Shown piece by piece: positions 5,080-6,520 of a stretch of 6,520 nucleotides of DNA. Both the position numbers and the translations under genes were made by a program. The notes under the pieces are model-generated. The model searched no databases and had not been told where the DNA came from. It was given only the letters and a program-made list of their open reading frames with translations. Origin of the DNA: Pseudomonadota bacterium (GTDB lineage Bacteria > Pseudomonadota > Alphaproteobacteria > UBA9655); contig JAKBAL010000130.1 of assembly GCA_021809225.1 (NCBI GenBank), positions 1-6,520 of the forward strand, read 5' to 3'. How positions within the stretch are numbered: the stretch's first letter is position 1; the number at the start of each line of letters is the position of its first letter.

Positions 5080-6520
5080 ATGACGAATAGATATTTATAT
5101 GAAGGGACCACGGGTCCATGGGAGCTTGTCATAGGTCTTGAGGTCCACGCCCAGATCGTTTCAAACTCAAAGCTCTTCTCAGGCGCTGCAACACTCTTTG
5201 GTGCTGAGCCGAATACCCAAGTCTCTTTTGTGGACGCAGCCATGCCCGGTATGCTTCCCGTTATCAATGAATTCTGTGTCGAACAGGCCGTTAAAACAGG
5301 TCTGGGAATCAATGGGAAAATTAATCTTATCTCTATTTTTGATCGGAAAAACTATTTTTATGCTGACCTTCCTGCAGGTTATCAAATTTCTCAATTTATG
5401 CACCCCATTGTGGGGGAAGGGCATTTAGATATTGAACTTGAAGATGGTACCGTGCGCCGCATTGGCATTACGCGCCTTCACCTCGAGCAAGATGCGGGAA
5501 AAAGCATTCATGATCAACATCCTGAAAAGTCTTACATTGATCTGAATCGCTCTGGCGTAGCGTTGATGGAAATTGTTTCTGAGCCGGATTTACGAAGTGC
5601 GGAAGAAGCATCAGCTTACGTGCATAAACTTCGTTCTATTGTTAGATGTCTTGGGACGTGCGATGGGAACATGGATCAAGGGAGCATGCGTGTCGATGTG
5701 AATGTTTCCGTTCGGAAAGCAGGAGAGCCTTTTGGAACCCGGGCGGAGATTAAAAACGTCAATTCGATCAAGTTCTTAGCACAAGCCATTGACCATGAAG
5801 CGATACGACAAATCGCGATTCTTGAAGATGGAGGCGAGATCCTTCAAGAAACTCGCCTTTTCGATTCTACTCGGGGAATTACGAGGTCCATGCGGAGCAA
5901 GGAGCACGCCCACGACTATCGCTATTTTCCTGATCCGGATTTACCACCTCTTATGTTGGACGCGGCTTGGGTTGAAGAAATTCGTCGAAGCCTGCCCGAA
6001 CTACCGGACGCCACAAAAGAACGGCTTATGAAAGACTATGAACTTTCTCCCTATGATGCCTCCCTTCTGATTTCTGAGAAGGAAACAGTTATCTACTTTG
6101 AGGAAGGCCTTAAGTCCCTTAAACCTTTGAATGCAAAGACAGCCAAACTTTTAGCCAATTGGCTGGTGGGAGATCTTTTTGGAGCTTTGAATCGAGAGGG
6201 AAAAACTATTGAAGATTGCCCCGTTTCCCCTGCCCATCTGGCAAGCCTTATCAATCAAATTCAAGAAGGAATCATTTCAGGAAAAATTGCCAAGGAAGTC
6301 TTCACTTTGATGTGGGAGTCGGGAAAAGATGCGCCAAGCTTAATTGAAGAACATGGATTAAAACAAGTTTCCGATGACGGCGCGATTCTTGTTATTATTG
6401 ATAAAATTCTGGAAGAAAACATGGGAATGGTGGAAGAATACAAGAGCGGTAAAGAAAAGCTTTTTGGTTTTTTCGTAGGTCAAGTCATGAAAGCCATGGC
6501 GGGTAAAGCGAATCCAGAAC
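5080..6520 (+). CDS. gatB: Asp/Glu-tRNA amidotransferase subunit GatB, 3' end cut by window
   Basis: GatB, 480 codons visible with no stop before the edge. It ends in [14 protein letters not shown], and since family members usually finish about ten residues later, nearly the whole gene is present. GatB uses ATP to phosphorylate the misacylated tRNA carboxylate and transfers ammonia to it. Visible family blocks are GLEVHAQ (19-25), MPGMLPVIN (55-63), [20 protein letters not shown] (87-106), HLEQDAGKS (134-142), [17 protein letters not shown] (154-170), [20 protein letters not shown] (192-211) and [13 protein letters not shown] (278-290). The C-terminal helical tRNA-binding region shared with YqeY proteins covers about 330-480. 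Position 95 is Ala where FYPDLP is commoner, a minor deviation. The ATG follows TAAGG by seven bases and lies nine bases after gatA. The AAM/VDAAMP and [11 protein letters not shown] segments resemble alphaproteobacterial GatB. Confidence 0.96.
   Translation, partial: MTNRYLYEGTTGPWELVIGLEVHAQIVSNSKLFSGAATLFGAEPNTQVSFVDAAMPGMLPVINEFCVEQAVKTGLGINGKINLISIFDRKNYFYADLPAGYQISQFMHPIVGEGHLDIELEDGTVRRIGITRLHLEQDAGKSIHDQHPEKSYIDLNRSGVALMEIVSEPDLRSAEEASAYVHKLRSIVRCLGTCDGNMDQGSMRVDVNVSVRKAGEPFGTRAEIKNVNSIKFLAQAIDHEAIRQIAILEDGGEILQETRLFDSTRGITRSMRSKEHAHDYRYFPDPDLPPLMLDAAWVEEIRRSLPELPDATKERLMKDYELSPYDASLLISEKETVIYFEEGLKSLKPLNAKTAKLLANWLVGDLFGALNREGKTIEDCPVSPAHLASLINQIQEGIISGKIAKEVFTLMWESGKDAPSLIEEHGLKQVSDDGAILVIIDKILEENMGMVEEYKSGKEKLFGFFVGQVMKAMAGKANPE

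Noticed and set aside
4974..5428. Open frames on both strands at the gatA/gatB border (4974-5312 minus, 5138-5428 plus, 5179-5424 minus)
   Set aside because: They overlap GatB blocks that read continuously from the ATG at 5080 to the window end, so they are shadows.

Overview
The window looks like chromosomal DNA of an alphaproteobacterium, probably a host-associated or reduced lineage. The inference rests on the alphaproteobacterial style of the gatC-gatA-gatB products, moderate-to-low GC (by eye about 45% in the gat genes and about one third in the first coding gene) and an Rpn-family nuclease gene of the kind common in obligate intracellular bacteria. The exact order cannot be fixed from this sequence alone.

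Left part (1-1334): a leader able to fold into a stem-loop, then a 51-codon small ORF with a perfect AGGAGG ribosome site and a rho-independent terminator directly after it, so it looks like a complete stand-alone small gene. An AT-rich gap of about 130 bp with a possible promoter and a small palindrome follows, then an Rpn/PD-(D/E)XK family gene whose C-terminus carries a 12-bp in-frame tandem repeat.

Middle part (1335-3244, minus strand): three genes read right to left, two tandem TauE/SafE (TSUP) membrane proteins of identical length (254 aa, about 78% identical by hand alignment) and a single-domain rhodanese. The pair arose by duplication of an 819-bp unit that carried the first bases of the rhodanese gene with it, so a dead 26-bp rhodanese start sits between the copies. 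The last 79 bp of the unit differ at one base between copies while the adjoining sequence differs heavily, which points to later gene conversion. Together these genes suggest movement and handling of sulfur oxyanions or sulfane sulfur.

Right part (3314-6520, plus strand): gatC, gatA and gatB (the last cut by the window edge about ten residues before its expected end), encoding the tRNA-dependent amidotransferase GatCAB that converts Glu-tRNA(Gln) and/or Asp-tRNA(Asn) to the amidated forms. Tight spacing indicates one operon. It diverges from the TSUP operon across a 69-bp gap.

No tRNA, rRNA, CRISPR array or complete insertion sequence was seen. I did not find a convincing undescribed multi-gene system. 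The most informative items are the TSUP duplication scar with its near-identical block and the orphan small gene at the left.
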